Counted from the stretch's first letter, positions 1 to 8,409 are shown. The stretch: DNA of 64,000 bases from DAOUBP01 sp964474695 (GCA_964474695.1 CAYYTK010000007.1:1-64000), one strand, 5' to 3'. The notes: generated by a model from the sequence alone, not told the origin. Numbers and translations: made by a program.

Positions 1-36
1 GCTAAGCCGTACTAATGCACGAGGGCTTAATTCACG
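1..36 (+). rRNA. 23S rRNA, 3' end (partial)
   Basis: The opening bases (gctaagccgtactaatgc, then gagggctta) are the conserved 3' terminus of bacterial 23S rRNA. The rest of the gene lies left of the window. The exact 3' end is estimated from helix 1 geometry, so the boundary is good to a few bases. The spacer to 5S contains no tRNA. Confidence 0.85.
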
Positions 37-135
37 TGAGATTGCAATACTTGATACTGTTCTGTTCAGTTGATGAGTGTACGGTGCAGGGCCTTGGCCC
101 TGGCGCCGGCGGTTGTGTAACAACTGAAAAAAAGC

Positions 136-257
136 TCTGTTGGTGAAACTAGCGGAGAGGGTACACCCGGTCCCATCCCGAACCCGGAAGTTAAGCTCTC
201 CAGCGCCGATGGTAGTTGGGGTACACACCCCTGCGAGAGTAGGTCATTGCCAACGGA
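136..257 (+). rRNA. rrf: 5S rRNA
   Basis: The core is typical of 5S (cccatcccgaaccc, gttaagct, gccgatggtagt, gcgagagtagg). Terminal helix I pairs 136-143 with 250-257 with one G-U pair. The helix extends outward to 133/260 with an A-run on one side and a T-run on the other, so the end of the 5S probably also serves as the operon terminator. The order 23S-5S is the usual one. Confidence 0.92.
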
Positions 258-321
258 GCTTTTTTGTTTAATCCGTATTGCTACCTGCTGCGACAGCGCG
301 CATTCAGCCTGACCGCAGCTT

Positions 322-350
322 TTGCCTTAATGGCATCCCCGTGCTAAAAT
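322..350 (+). promoter_or_regulatory. Promoter for the CNNM/CorC gene
   Basis: TTGCCT at 322-327 and TAAAAT at 345-350 are separated by 17 bp. They lie just downstream of the rRNA terminator and about 90 bp before the TTG start at 442. The prediction is by eye. Confidence 0.55.
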
Positions 351-441
351 ACGGCGCGTTGCATTTGAGCGTCAAACTTGTAGTTGACGACACTCATGTC
401 TCTCGTTTCAATGAGTCAGTTTTCGACCAAGGGAGGGCCAA

Positions 442-1827
442 TTGCGGCTCACCTTGGTCTTTTTGATTCCTCTGGGAGTAGCATCATTGAATATCGATGG
501 CAGTTGGTTGGCTGCCTGGCTGCCGCTGATGGCTGCCGCCCTGTTCGGGCTGTTCCTGGTCGCCTTTGCTGCGGCTGCGGAGATGGCTTTCGCCTCCGTG
601 AATCGCGCCCAACTTAAGCAGACGCTGGCTTTGCAGAAGGGGCGCGGCCAGGTAGCCGAGGCCTTGCTTGCGGAGCCGGCGCGATTGCTGGCCACGCTGC
701 TGGTGCTTAAACTCTTCGGTGTGGCAGCCACGGTCACCAGCGCGACTTTGCTGGCCGAGCGCCTGGGCGTCAGCCGGTGGTTGTTTTGGCTGCTGCTGCT
801 GGCGTGTCTGATGCTGCTCCTGGCCCAGATTCTGCCCAGGGGCTGGGTGGTGGGCCGCCAGGAACGCACGGCTGTTGCGTTGGCCCGGCTCGTGCGGATT
901 GCCGCCTGGGTCCTGACACCCATCACCGGGCTTTTGCAGCGGGCGGGGCTGGGCGTGGCTCCCTCCGGCACCGCACCGGAGAGTATTTTCCTGAGCGAGG
1001 ATGGGTTGCGCTTCCTCTTGAACGCCACCGGCGAGGAGTCGGTGATCGAAGAGGAAGAGAAAGAGATGATCGCTTCGATCTTTGAGTTCAGCGACAAACT
1101 GGCGCGTGAGGTGATGGTGCCGCGGATCGACGTGGTGGCTGTGCCGCAGGAGATGCCGATCCTCGAGATCGTGGATATTATCCTCAAGGTAGGCCACTCC
1201 CGCGTCCCCGTCTACAAGAACTCGGTCGATAACATCGTCGGCGTGCTTTACGCCAAGGATCTCCTGCGCTTTCTCCGTGATGGCCGCACTGATGTGCCCC
1301 TGGCCAAGGTCCTTCGCCCGGCCTATTTCATCCCTGAGTCCAAGAAGGTGGATGAGTTGTTGCAGGAGCTGCAGCAGCGCAAAGTGCATATTGCGATCGT
1401 AGTCGATGAGTATGGCGGGACAGCCGGCCTGGTGACCATTGAGGATCTGTTGGAGGAGATCGTTGGCGAAATCCAGGACGAGTACGATGCCGAAGAGCCA
1501 ACGGTCGAAGAGCTGAGTGCGTACGAGTATCTGTTCGACGCCCGGGTGCCGCTGGATGAGGCGAATAAACTGCTGGGCGTTGAATTGCCTGATGAAGGCG
1601 GTGATACGCTGGGTGGGTTCATTTACAGCCAGTTGGGGAAGGTGCCGACGGTGGGCGATCGGGTCGAGTTCGAGAACGTGACGATCCAGGTGCTGTCGGT
1701 GATCGGTCGCCGCATCAAGCAAGTGCGCGCCAGCGTCGCGGCGAGTGAAGATGCGCTGGCAGGGAGCCCGGCTTCGAGCCAGGATAGGCTCGAGACAGCG
1801 ATTGTCGGATTGAAGGCGGAAGGTTAG
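442..1827 (+). CDS. CNNM/CorC-HlyC family transporter with CBS pair
   Basis: This is a 461-aa membrane protein of the HlyC/CorC (CNNM, UPF0053) family, whose members take part in Mg2+/Co2+ efflux or homeostasis. Roughly residues 10-125 hold three or four hydrophobic segments (the CNNM domain). Two CBS motifs follow at about 225-345 (MVPRID, RVPVYK, then VDEYGGTAGLVTIEDLLEE), and a CorC_HlyC domain lies at about 363-440 (DTLGGFIYSQLGKVPTVGD). The TTG start is chosen because GGGAGG sits 6 bp upstream and the reading frame gives the usual hydrophobic N-terminus. It is followed by cdd after 65 bp. The family call is firm; the transported ion is inferred. Confidence 0.9.
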   Translation: MRLTLVFLIPLGVASLNIDGSWLAAWLPLMAAALFGLFLVAFAAAAEMAFASVNRAQLKQTLALQKGRGQVAEALLAEPARLLATLLVLKLFGVAATVTSATLLAERLGVSRWLFWLLLLACLMLLLAQILPRGWVVGRQERTAVALARLVRIAAWVLTPITGLLQRAGLGVAPSGTAPESIFLSEDGLRFLLNATGEESVIEEEEKEMIASIFEFSDKLAREVMVPRIDVVAVPQEMPILEIVDIILKVGHSRVPVYKNSVDNIVGVLYAKDLLRFLRDGRTDVPLAKVLRPAYFIPESKKVDELLQELQQRKVHIAIVVDEYGGTAGLVTIEDLLEEIVGEIQDEYDAEEPTVEELSAYEYLFDARVPLDEANKLLGVELPDEGGDTLGGFIYSQLGKVPTVGDRVEFENVTIQVLSVIGRRIKQVRASVAASEDALAGSPASSQDRLETAIVGLKAEG

Positions 1828-1892
1828 CGGCCGGCCGTAAGAACTTTTAGGCTTGCGGATTTTGCGTTGACGTGACAATGAGGACACGAGAA

Positions 1893-2336
1893 ATGAGTGC
1901 TTTGTATCGCGAGGATTGCGGGGAACCCTTGAGCCAGGCGGCGATCGATGAATTGGTGCGGATCGCGTGGCAGGCCCGCGCACAGGCCTATGCGCCCTAC
2001 TCGGGCTTCGCCGTGGGCGCCGCGCTGCTTGGCCGCAGTGGGGAAGTCTATTCGGGCTGTAACGTAGAAAACGCCTCCTACGGGTTGGGCATCTGCGCTG
2101 AGCGGAACGCGGTGGCGCACGCGGTTGCCAGCGGCGAGCGTGCATTCGAGGCGGTCGCAGTGGTGACCGAGAACGGCGTCACGCCGTGCGGCGCGTGCCG
2201 CCAGGTGCTGGCTGAGTTCAATGTGGCGATGCTGGTGATCATGGCCGATACGGCCGGACGCCGGCGTTGCTGCCGCCTGGCTGAGTTGTTGCCGGATGCG
2301 TTTGGTCCGGAGCATCTGGCGGAACCCATGACGTGA
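1893..2336 (+). CDS. cdd: Cytidine deaminase
   Basis: This 147-aa protein is a tetrameric-type cytidine deaminase that converts (deoxy)cytidine to (deoxy)uridine in pyrimidine salvage. Zn ligands are visible as C68 (CAERNA), C99 and C102 (PCGACRQ), with catalytic E70. The substrate motif CNVENASYG starts at about residue 56. Starts at 1872 (GTG) and 1878 (ATG) are also in frame. ATG 1893 is preferred because GAGGA lies about 9 bp upstream and the family normally begins close to this point. The stop overlaps the recO start, so the two are translationally coupled. Confidence 0.92.
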   Translation: MSALYREDCGEPLSQAAIDELVRIAWQARAQAYAPYSGFAVGAALLGRSGEVYSGCNVENASYGLGICAERNAVAHAVASGERAFEAVAVVTENGVTPCGACRQVLAEFNVAMLVIMADTAGRRRCCRLAELLPDAFGPEHLAEPMT

Positions 2337-3127
2337 ACCCCTCCCCGGAACATCGCCAACGCCTCTATCGCCTGACGGCCATTGTGCTCAAACGCCGCGA
2401 GATGGGCGAGGCCGACCGACTGCTGACGGTGTTCGCGCGCGATCGCGGCAAGGTGACTTTGTTGGCGAAGGGGGTCCGCCGGCAGGCCAGCCGCAAGGCG
2501 GGCCACCTGGAGCCGTTCACCTGCACCGACCTGTTGGTGGCGAAGGGCAAGAGCCTGGACCTGGTGACCCAGGCGGAGACGATTACGGCGCACCGGCGGC
2601 TGCGGGAGGACCTCTGGCGCAGCAGTTGGGCCTACTATGTGGTCGAGCTGGCCGATGCGTTCACTCAGGAAGCTGACCCGAACGCGCTGCTGTATGACCT
2701 TCTGGCGGATACCCTCGATCGTCTGGATAACCTCGACACGGACCTGGCTCTGGCCGTCCGTTACTATGAGCTGCATGCCCTGGCCCTGGCAGGTTATCAG
2801 CCGCAACTGTTTCGCTGCGTGCAGTGCGACGCGCTGCTCAAGCCTGAGATCAACTTTCTGAGCCTGGAGCGCGGGGGATGTCTGTGCCCGCAGCACGGCG
2901 CGCACCACCCCGATACCGTGATGCTGCCTCTGCCCGTGCTGAAGGTGCTGCGCTATCTGCAAATCAACGATTGGGAGCAGGTGGCCCATCTGCAGTTGAG
3001 CCCGGAGGTGGCGAGCCAGGTGGAGGGGCTGCTGGGGCGCTACATCGTTTTTCACCTGGAGCGCACGCTGCGCTCGGCGACGTTTCTGGAGAAGCTGCGC
3101 GTGGCGTTGGTGCAGCCGGCCGGGTGA
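2333..3127 (+). CDS. recO: DNA repair protein RecO
   Basis: This 264-aa protein matches RecO, the RecFOR mediator that anneals ssDNA and loads RecA. The N-terminal OB fold carries the typical run LKRREMGEADRLLTVF, followed by KGVRR and HLEPF. The C-terminal helical domain contains a cysteine cluster (CVQC at about 162 and CLCPQH near 183), the zinc site found in many RecO proteins. The GTG start overlaps the cdd stop in a GTGA junction. A cdd-recO order is common in several phyla (with era in Firmicutes). There is no sign of damage. Confidence 0.9.
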   Translation: MNPSPEHRQRLYRLTAIVLKRREMGEADRLLTVFARDRGKVTLLAKGVRRQASRKAGHLEPFTCTDLLVAKGKSLDLVTQAETITAHRRLREDLWRSSWAYYVVELADAFTQEADPNALLYDLLADTLDRLDNLDTDLALAVRYYELHALALAGYQPQLFRCVQCDALLKPEINFLSLERGGCLCPQHGAHHPDTVMLPLPVLKVLRYLQINDWEQVAHLQLSPEVASQVEGLLGRYIVFHLERTLRSATFLEKLRVALVQPAG

Positions 3128-3444
3128 AGGGGCAGGCACGGGAGCGATCGCGCCTATTTGTGTTGGAGAGTGTGTTGAAGAGAGGTTGGCAGATCGGATT
3201 GTTGATCGTGGGCGCGGTAGTTTTCATGCGGGCATCCACGGCGACCAGCTATGCCTACAGGCTCGTAGATGTTGGCCGTGATGGGCCGGCGGCCAGCGTG
3301 CCGGCTGGCGAGGATGAGCAAGCGACCGAACATCTCTGGTTGGAGCGACCTTTTCCCGCCGGGACGCGCCAGTGGATCGAGCATACCTTCTGTCGGAACG
3401 ACTCCGTAGAGAGCGCACAGACATCGCATCCTGGAAGGCCCTGA
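3124..3444 (+). CDS. Small membrane-anchored ORF, possible decayed M23 peptidase
   Basis: This 106-aa frame opens with a GTG that overlaps the recO stop (GTGA) and ends at the mazG-like start. It has a basic N-terminus and one membrane segment (GLLIVGAVVF, residues about 25-40). A stretch with LWLERPF and WIEHTF resembles the opening of Chloroflexota M23/LytM peptidases, after which similarity stops abruptly. I infer either a truncated M23 remnant or a chance ORF filling the recO-mazG gap. No catalytic motif (HxxxD or HxH) is present. Function is unknown. Confidence 0.35.
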   Translation: MKGQARERSRLFVLESVLKRGWQIGLLIVGAVVFMRASTATSYAYRLVDVGRDGPAASVPAGEDEQATEHLWLERPFPAGTRQWIEHTFCRNDSVESAQTSHPGRP

Positions 3445-3851
3445 TGCAAATCCGTGAGTATCAACAATGGCTTGAAGCGTGGGATAAGGCGCGGGGATGG
3501 GATCAGGTCTCGCCTGCGCATACCTTGATCCACGCGCTGGAGGAGCTGGGCGAAGTGGCCCGGCTGATGCTGCAGTGGGAGGGCTACAAGGAGGCCGAGA
3601 GCCCTGAGAAGCTGCATGCTGACCTGGAGGAGGAGCTTTCGGACGTCTTTGTGTTCCTTTTCAAGGTGGCATACCAAACCGGCGTGGATGTGGAGGCGGC
3701 GTTGGCGCGGGGGCAGGCGAAGGCGGATGGTCGTTACGACGATCTGGCGGAGGCGAGTGCGATGTTGGCGCGCTATCACGCGCGGCAGGACGAGGAACGC
3801 GGGCGTCTGGGCTCCAATGGGACGCGGATGAACGCGGATGAACGCGGATAG
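3444..3851 (+). CDS. MazG-like nucleotide pyrophosphohydrolase
   Basis: This 135-aa all-alpha NTP-PPase is of the MazG-like type, a family that hydrolyses non-canonical or excess (d)NTPs to NMP and PPi. The Mg-binding pattern is visible as EELGE (residues about 32-36) and EEELSD (about 61-66). The start at 3444 follows GGAAGG at 3433-3438; an upstream ATG at 3372 in the same frame adds residues unlike the family. The last ten residues are encoded by three copies of a 10-bp repeat (acgcggatga), so the original C-terminus may have been replaced. Substrate cannot be told. Confidence 0.75.
   Translation: MQIREYQQWLEAWDKARGWDQVSPAHTLIHALEELGEVARLMLQWEGYKEAESPEKLHADLEEELSDVFVFLFKVAYQTGVDVEAALARGQAKADGRYDDLAEASAMLARYHARQDEERGRLGSNGTRMNADERG
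3822..3850 (+). repeat. 10-bp tandem repeat at the end of the mazG-like gene
   Basis: Three near-perfect copies of acgcggatga encode the final residues and run into the stop codon. The repeat looks like non-coding DNA captured by the reading frame. Confidence 0.7.
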
Positions 3852-3991
3852 CCGCGGCCTCTTTGATGCCCTCGCGTGCAGGAATTGAGGCTTGAGCCGG
3901 TTTGGTGCACGACCGTGAAGGCCAGGAGACCGGCTAAAGCCGCCCATCCAGATACTTTAGGGCCCATTATCCTCGCGTTCGCGCGTCCGTC

Positions 3992-4020
3992 TTGACGAAA
4001 GTCCGCGGCCAGGGTATCAT
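3992..4020 (+). promoter_or_regulatory. Promoter of the glyQS leader
   Basis: TTGACG (3992-3997) and TATCAT (4015-4020) have a 17-bp spacer. Transcription would begin near 4027 and give a leader of about 250 nt before glyQS. The rest of the gap 3852-3991 shows nothing recognisable. Confidence 0.7.
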
Positions 4021-4026
4021 TTGGGC

Positions 4027-4262
4027 ATGATTTTCACGCCGTTTTGTTGTGAGCACCTGCGCATTTTTGCCCTGCCTGGCTCGGGTACCGGGCCGCAGGC
4101 GCCGGCGGGAATGATCCCGGCGCTCTGCGGCCAGATGGCTGAAAGCTGCCAAGACCGAGTCGGTTTGCAGGGTTGGCCGCGTGCGCTTGCGGTTTGATGC
4201 GCCTCGGCTCCTCCAGTGTGGTGTGTTACGCCGGCCTTGACTGAGTGCCGGTTTTTCTTTTT
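4027..4262 (+). promoter_or_regulatory. Structured glyQS leader, candidate T-box or other attenuator
   Basis: The leader holds a long hairpin around 4090-4133 (ggccgcag/ctgcggcc outside, gcgccgg/ccggcgc inside). A segment at 4169-4181, agggttggccgcg, resembles but does not match the T-box antiterminator core AGGGUGGNACCGCG. The ggccg inside it (4175-4179) can pair with cggcc (4232-4236), the 5' arm of the terminator just before glyQS. Glycine T-box leaders before glyQS are well known. The match here is imperfect, so attenuation is likely but the T-box class is only a candidate. Confidence 0.4.
4229..4262 (+). terminator. Rho-independent terminator inside the glyQS leader
   Basis: The stem ccggc/gccgg (4231-4235 with 4247-4251, plus a G-U pair) is followed by tttttcttttt at 4252-4262. 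It lies only 14 bp before the glyQS ATG, which suggests transcription attenuation rather than an end of transcription from upstream. Confidence 0.7.
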
Positions 4263-4276
4263 ATGAGGTGGGAGAA

Positions 4277-7200
4277 ATGTCTAAGCCTTTATCCTTTCAA
4301 GAAGTGATCATGCGGCTGCAGGAATACTGGGCCCAGCAGGGCTGCCTGATCTGGCAGCCGTACAGCGAGAAGGTGGGCGCGGGGACGGGAAACCCGGCGA
4401 CCGTGCTGCGCGTGTTGGGGCCTGAGCCGTGGAACGTGGCCTACGCTGAGCCGAGCTACCGGCCGGACGATGGCCGTTACGCCGAGAACCCGAACCGGAT
4501 GCAGATGCACACGCAGTTTCAGGTGATCCTGAAGCCGGCGCCCGCCAACTCGCAGGAGCTCTACCTGCGCAGCTTGGAAGCGATCGGCATCGACCGGAAC
4601 CAGCATGACATCCGTTTCGTGGAGGATAACTGGGAGTCGCCCGCGTTGGGCGCGTGGGGCCTCGGGTGGGAGGTCTGGCTGGACGGGCTGGAGATCACCC
4701 AATACACTTACTTCCAGCAAGCAGGCGGTTATCCGCTGGAGCCGGTGCCGATCGAGTACACCTATGGCCTGGAGCGCATCGTGATGTTCCTGCAGGGGGT
4801 GAAGGAGGTCTGGCAGATCGATTGGGATGGCCGGCGCACCTACGGCGACGTGCTGAAGCAGCCGGAGATCGAGCACTGCAAGTATGACTTTGAGATCGCC
4901 GATGTGTCCCGCCTGAAGGCGATGTATGATCTGTTTGATGCGGAGGCCAAGAACTGCCTGGCGCACAGGCTGGTGATTCCGGCGCACGATTACGTGCTGC
5001 GCTGCTCGCATACCTTCAATCTGTTGGATGCGCGCGGGGCGGTCGGCGTCACTGAGCGGGCCTACTATTTCGCCAAAATGCGCGATCTGGCGCGGCAGGT
5101 TTCGGTGGCATACGTGGAGCAGCGGGAGCATGAGGAGTATCCGTGGTTGGCGGAGCAGCCAGCCGTCAGCGATCAGCGATCAGCGATCAGTGATCAGCAA
5201 TCAGCGATCAGCCATCAGCCATCAGCTTATCTGCTAGAGATCGGCACCGAGGAGCTGCCGGCGCACGATTTGGTGGATGCGATCGAACAACTGAAGGTTG
5301 CGGCGCCGAAGTTGTTGGCCGAGTTGCGACTGGCCTATGAGTCGATTTACGTTTCGGGCACGCCGCGGCGGCTGGTCGTACTGGTGCGCGGCCTGGCGGC
5401 GGGTCAGGCGGATGAGGAGACCGTGGTGAAGGGACCGCCGGCCGAGCGCGCCTTCGATGCCGCGGGCGCGGCTACGCCTGCGGCGGTGGGCTTCGCGCGC
5501 AAGTACGGCTTGCCGGTGGAGGCGCTCGAGGTGCGCGAGGAAGGCGCACGCCAGGGAGACCGGCCCCAGCCGAAATACGTCTATGCGGTCGTGCGCCGGG
5601 CAGGGCGGCCCACCCCGGAAGTCCTGGCTGAGGCGCTGCCGGGCCTGGTGGCGGGCATCAAGTTCGGCAAGACCATGCGCTGGAACGCGACCCATGTAGC
5701 GTTTTCGCGGCCGGTGCGCTGGCTGGTTTCACTGCTCGGTGATGCCGTGATCCCGTTCGAATATGCCGGGCTGATCGCAGGCCGCACCACGAGTGGGCCG
5801 CGCTCGGCGGGATCCCCTGAGCTCGAAGTGGCCAACGCGGATGCCTATCTGCCGCTGCTGGCGAGCCAGGGTATCGTAGTGGACCGCGGGGAGCGCCAGA
5901 TGATCATCCAGACGCAGATCAAGGCGCTGGCTGCCGAGGCCAGCGGCATCGTGCCGGACGATGCGGGTCTGCTGGACGAGGTAACCGATCTGGTCGAACA
6001 GCCAACGGCGATCCTCGGCAGCTTCGAGGCCGAGTATCTGCGCTTGCCCAAGGAAGTGCTGATCACGGTCATGAAGAAGCACCAGCGCTATTTCCCGGTA
6101 GTTGGCAAATTGGTAGATTGGGCAGGAGGCAGATCGGGAGACCAAGCCACCAATCTACCAGGTTACCAATCTGCCAAGTTACTGCCCTACTTCATCACGG
6201 TGCGTAACGGCGGCGCGGCGTACGCCGAAGTGGTCCGGGCAGGCAACGAGGGCGTGATCCGCGCCCGGTATGCCGATGCGAATTACTTTTTCAAGGCCGA
6301 CACGAGCCGCAAGCTGGCGGACTTCACCCCCCGGCTGGCCACGCTGACCTTCCAGGAGAAGCTGGGCTCGATGCTGGACAAGGTGCACCGGGTGGAGCAG
6401 CTCGCTCCCGCCGTGGGGCGGATGTTGGGCCTGAACCCGGAGGAGCTGGCGACGACCGGCCGCGCGGCAGCACTCTGCAAGAGTGACCTGGCGACGCAGA
6501 TGGTGGTGGAGCTGACCTCGCTGCAGGGCATCATGGGCCGCGAGTATGCCAGGCTTTCCGGTGAGCCGGAGGCGGTGGCGGACGCGATCTTTGAGCACTA
6601 CTTGCCGCGCGGCCAGGGCGATGCGCTGCCGCAGAGCCGCCCCGGGCTGGCGCTGGGGATGGCCAGCCGGCTGGACTCGCTGGTTGGGCTGTTCGCCGTG
6701 GGCCTGGCGCCCACCAGCACGGCTGACCCGTTCGGATTGCGGCGTGATGCTTTGGGGCTGGTGCAGGGGTTGGCCGGGCTGGCGCAGCCGTTCGATCTGC
6801 GGCCGGCGCTGCAGGCGGCGGCCGACTTGATGCCTGTGGCCGTCACCGACAAGGTGTTGGCGGATGTGTTGGGCTTCATCCGCGATCGGCTTTACGTCTG
6901 GCTGCGCGACCAGGGACTGGCGCATGACGTGGTGAGCGCAGTGCTGGCCGAGCAGGCGCATGACCCGGCCCGCGCGACCGCGGCCGGCCAGGCGCTGGCG
7001 GCGTTGGTTCAGGCGCCTGACTGGGGTGACGTTTTCACCGCGTACGCGCGCTGCAAGCGCATCGTGCGCGCGCTGCCGGAAGTGTATGCGCTGGCGCCCG
7101 AATACTACACCGAGCCGGCGACGAAGGGGCTGTATGAGGCGAGCGAGCCGGCGAGTCAGCGAATCAGCGAATCACGGAATGTGGCTGGGCTGGGGGCTGT

Positions 7201-7357
7201 TCTGCGTGACTTGCAGGCGCCGATCAATCGGTTCTTCACCGACGTGCTGGTGATGGCCGAGGATCCGGCGGTGCGGCAGGCGCGGTTGGCGCTGGTGCAG
7301 CGCATCGCGGCGCTGCCGGACGGGATCGCAGATCTGAGTCAGTTGCAGGGGTTCTGA
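4277..7357 (+). CDS. glyQS: Glycyl-tRNA synthetase, fused alpha and beta subunits
   Basis: This 1026-aa single chain joins GlyQ (residues 1 to about 294; LSFQEVIMRLQEYW, then WQPYSEKVGAGTGNPAT) to GlyS (from about 318, YLLEIGTEELPAHDL), ending with the DALR anticodon-binding region. It charges tRNA-Gly. ATG 4277 is preferred over GTG 4268 because GGTGGGAG precedes it. Three stretches look foreign: residues about 295-317 (repeated SDQ/AIS), about 607-635 and about 955-968. All three are built from short direct or inverted DNA repeats and sit at domain boundaries or loops while keeping the frame. Natural alpha-beta fusions are known in other bacteria. Confidence 0.93.
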   Translation: MSKPLSFQEVIMRLQEYWAQQGCLIWQPYSEKVGAGTGNPATVLRVLGPEPWNVAYAEPSYRPDDGRYAENPNRMQMHTQFQVILKPAPANSQELYLRSLEAIGIDRNQHDIRFVEDNWESPALGAWGLGWEVWLDGLEITQYTYFQQAGGYPLEPVPIEYTYGLERIVMFLQGVKEVWQIDWDGRRTYGDVLKQPEIEHCKYDFEIADVSRLKAMYDLFDAEAKNCLAHRLVIPAHDYVLRCSHTFNLLDARGAVGVTERAYYFAKMRDLARQVSVAYVEQREHEEYPWLAEQPAVSDQRSAISDQQSAISHQPSAYLLEIGTEELPAHDLVDAIEQLKVAAPKLLAELRLAYESIYVSGTPRRLVVLVRGLAAGQADEETVVKGPPAERAFDAAGAATPAAVGFARKYGLPVEALEVREEGARQGDRPQPKYVYAVVRRAGRPTPEVLAEALPGLVAGIKFGKTMRWNATHVAFSRPVRWLVSLLGDAVIPFEYAGLIAGRTTSGPRSAGSPELEVANADAYLPLLASQGIVVDRGERQMIIQTQIKALAAEASGIVPDDAGLLDEVTDLVEQPTAILGSFEAEYLRLPKEVLITVMKKHQRYFPVVGKLVDWAGGRSGDQATNLPGYQSAKLLPYFITVRNGGAAYAEVVRAGNEGVIRARYADANYFFKADTSRKLADFTPRLATLTFQEKLGSMLDKVHRVEQLAPAVGRMLGLNPEELATTGRAAALCKSDLATQMVVELTSLQGIMGREYARLSGEPEAVADAIFEHYLPRGQGDALPQSRPGLALGMASRLDSLVGLFAVGLAPTSTADPFGLRRDALGLVQGLAGLAQPFDLRPALQAAADLMPVAVTDKVLADVLGFIRDRLYVWLRDQGLAHDVVSAVLAEQAHDPARATAAGQALAALVQAPDWGDVFTAYARCKRIVRALPEVYALAPEYYTEPATKGLYEASEPASQRISESRNVAGLGAVLRDLQAPINRFFTDVLVMAEDPAVRQARLALVQRIAALPDGIADLSQLQGF
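5164..5227 (+). repeat. In-frame heptamer repeat in the GlyQ-GlyS linker
   Basis: About nine variant copies of a heptamer (gatcagc, ccatcag and relatives) encode a Ser/Ala/Gln-rich linker between the two synthetase subunits. The ccatcag copies are the reverse complement of the ctgatgg unit repeated nine times at 26307-26369. Confidence 0.75.
6102..6181 (+). repeat. In-frame inverted repeat within the GlyS part
   Basis: tggtagattgg and ccaatctacca form an inverted repeat, with related outer arms (ttggcaaattgg and ccaatctgccaa). The segment encodes a GlyS stretch of low-complexity residues (about 607-635) that normal GlyS would not be expected to have. The frame is kept. Confidence 0.6.
7147..7173 (+). 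repeat. In-frame short repeat near the GlyS C-terminus
   Basis: Repeats of gtcagcgaatcagcgaatc encode a short Ser/Glu/Arg stretch within the anticodon-binding region. This is the third repeat-derived insertion in this gene. Confidence 0.5.
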
Positions 7358-7376
7358 TGGAGTCAGGACGCAGATT

Positions 7377-7408
7377 GGCCTGATTAGCACGATCTTGTTG
7401 ATCAGGCC
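7377..7408 (+). other. Inverted repeat after glyQS
   Basis: ggcctgat and atcaggcc pair around a 16-nt loop in the gap between glyQS and the dehydratase. There is no T-run, so it may act as an mRNA stability element or weak terminator. Confidence 0.4.
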
Positions 7409-7437
7409 GATCGGCGTTTGGTGTTTAAGGGGACAGA

Positions 7438-8409
7438 ATGAGCGTACCTGTGACCTATGATGATGTTGCTGCTGCGGCCGAGCGGATCAGCGGCGCGGCG
7501 CACCGCACCCCGATGGCGACTTCGCGGCTGCTGGATGCGGCGTGCGGCAACCGCATGTTCTTGAAGTGCGAGAATTTGCAGCGCGTCGGCGCATTCAAGT
7601 TTCGCGGGGCGTTCAATGCGGTGAGCCGGCTGAACGCAGAGCAACGCGGCCGCGGCGTCATCACCCACTCGTCGGGCAATCACGCCCAGGCGCTGGCGCT
7701 GGTATGCCAGATCCTGGGCGTGCATGCGACTATCGTGATGCCGCAGGACGCGCCGCCGCAAAAGCTGGCCGCGACGCGCGATTACGGCGCCGAAGTCGTG
7801 CTTTATGATCCGCAGACGGCGTCGCGCGAGGCAATCTCGCACGAGCTGGCCGAGCAGCACGGCTACGTCCTGGTCCCGCCCTATGATCACCCGCACATCA
7901 TCGCGGGCCAGGGCACGGCGGCCAAGGAGCTGATCGAGGATGCGGGGGAGTTGGGCTATCTGTTCGTGCCGTGCGGCGGCGGCGGACTGCTGAGCGGCTG
8001 TGCGATCGCGGCCAAACACCTGTCGCCCGGCTGCAAGGTCATCGGCGTCGAACCGGAGGCGGGTGACGATGCGACTCGTTCGTTCCAGACCGGTGTGCTC
8101 CAGACCGTTCACAACCCCGACACCATCGCCGACGGTGCGCGGACGCCCTACCTCGGACAGTACACCTTCCCACTGGTGCGGCAGTATGTGGACGAAATGC
8201 TGACCGTGAGCGATGATGACCTGATTCGCGCGATGCACTTCGTCTGGACGCGGCTCAAGCTGGTAGTCGAGCCGACCGGTGTGCTGGGGCTGGCCGCGGT
8301 GTTCAACCACCGGCATCCGGTCGAGGGAAAACGCGTGGGTGTGATCTTGGGCGGCGGAAACGCGGATGTGGTGAAGGCTGGAGAGTGGTTCAGGAAAAGC
8401 GACTTATGA
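7438..8409 (+). CDS. PLP-dependent serine/threonine dehydratase (or serine racemase)
   Basis: This 323-aa fold-type II PLP enzyme has the lysine motif in KFRGAFNA (about residue 52), SSGNHAQA (about 77-84), the phosphate loop CGGGGLLSG (about 180) and a C-terminal GGGNAD. Such proteins deaminate L-Thr/L-Ser to 2-oxo acids; short forms without an ACT domain, as here, include catabolic dehydratases, serine racemase and hydroxyaspartate ammonia-lyase. ATG 7438 follows aagggga. The stop overlaps the sbcC start (ATGA), which is an odd functional pairing. Exact substrate is unknown. Confidence 0.85.
   Translation: MSVPVTYDDVAAAAERISGAAHRTPMATSRLLDAACGNRMFLKCENLQRVGAFKFRGAFNAVSRLNAEQRGRGVITHSSGNHAQALALVCQILGVHATIVMPQDAPPQKLAATRDYGAEVVLYDPQTASREAISHELAEQHGYVLVPPYDHPHIIAGQGTAAKELIEDAGELGYLFVPCGGGGLLSGCAIAAKHLSPGCKVIGVEPEAGDDATRSFQTGVLQTVHNPDTIADGARTPYLGQYTFPLVRQYVDEMLTVSDDDLIRAMHFVWTRLKLVVEPTGVLGLAAVFNHRHPVEGKRVGVILGGGNADVVKAGEWFRKSDL

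Noticed and set aside
484..2145. 553-codon open frame on the minus strand
   Set aside because: It spans two well-supported plus-strand genes (CNNM and cdd) and has shadow composition.
3372..3443. Earlier ATG for the MazG-like gene
   Set aside because: The added residues are unlike the family and lack a ribosome site, while GGAAGG precedes the ATG at 3444.
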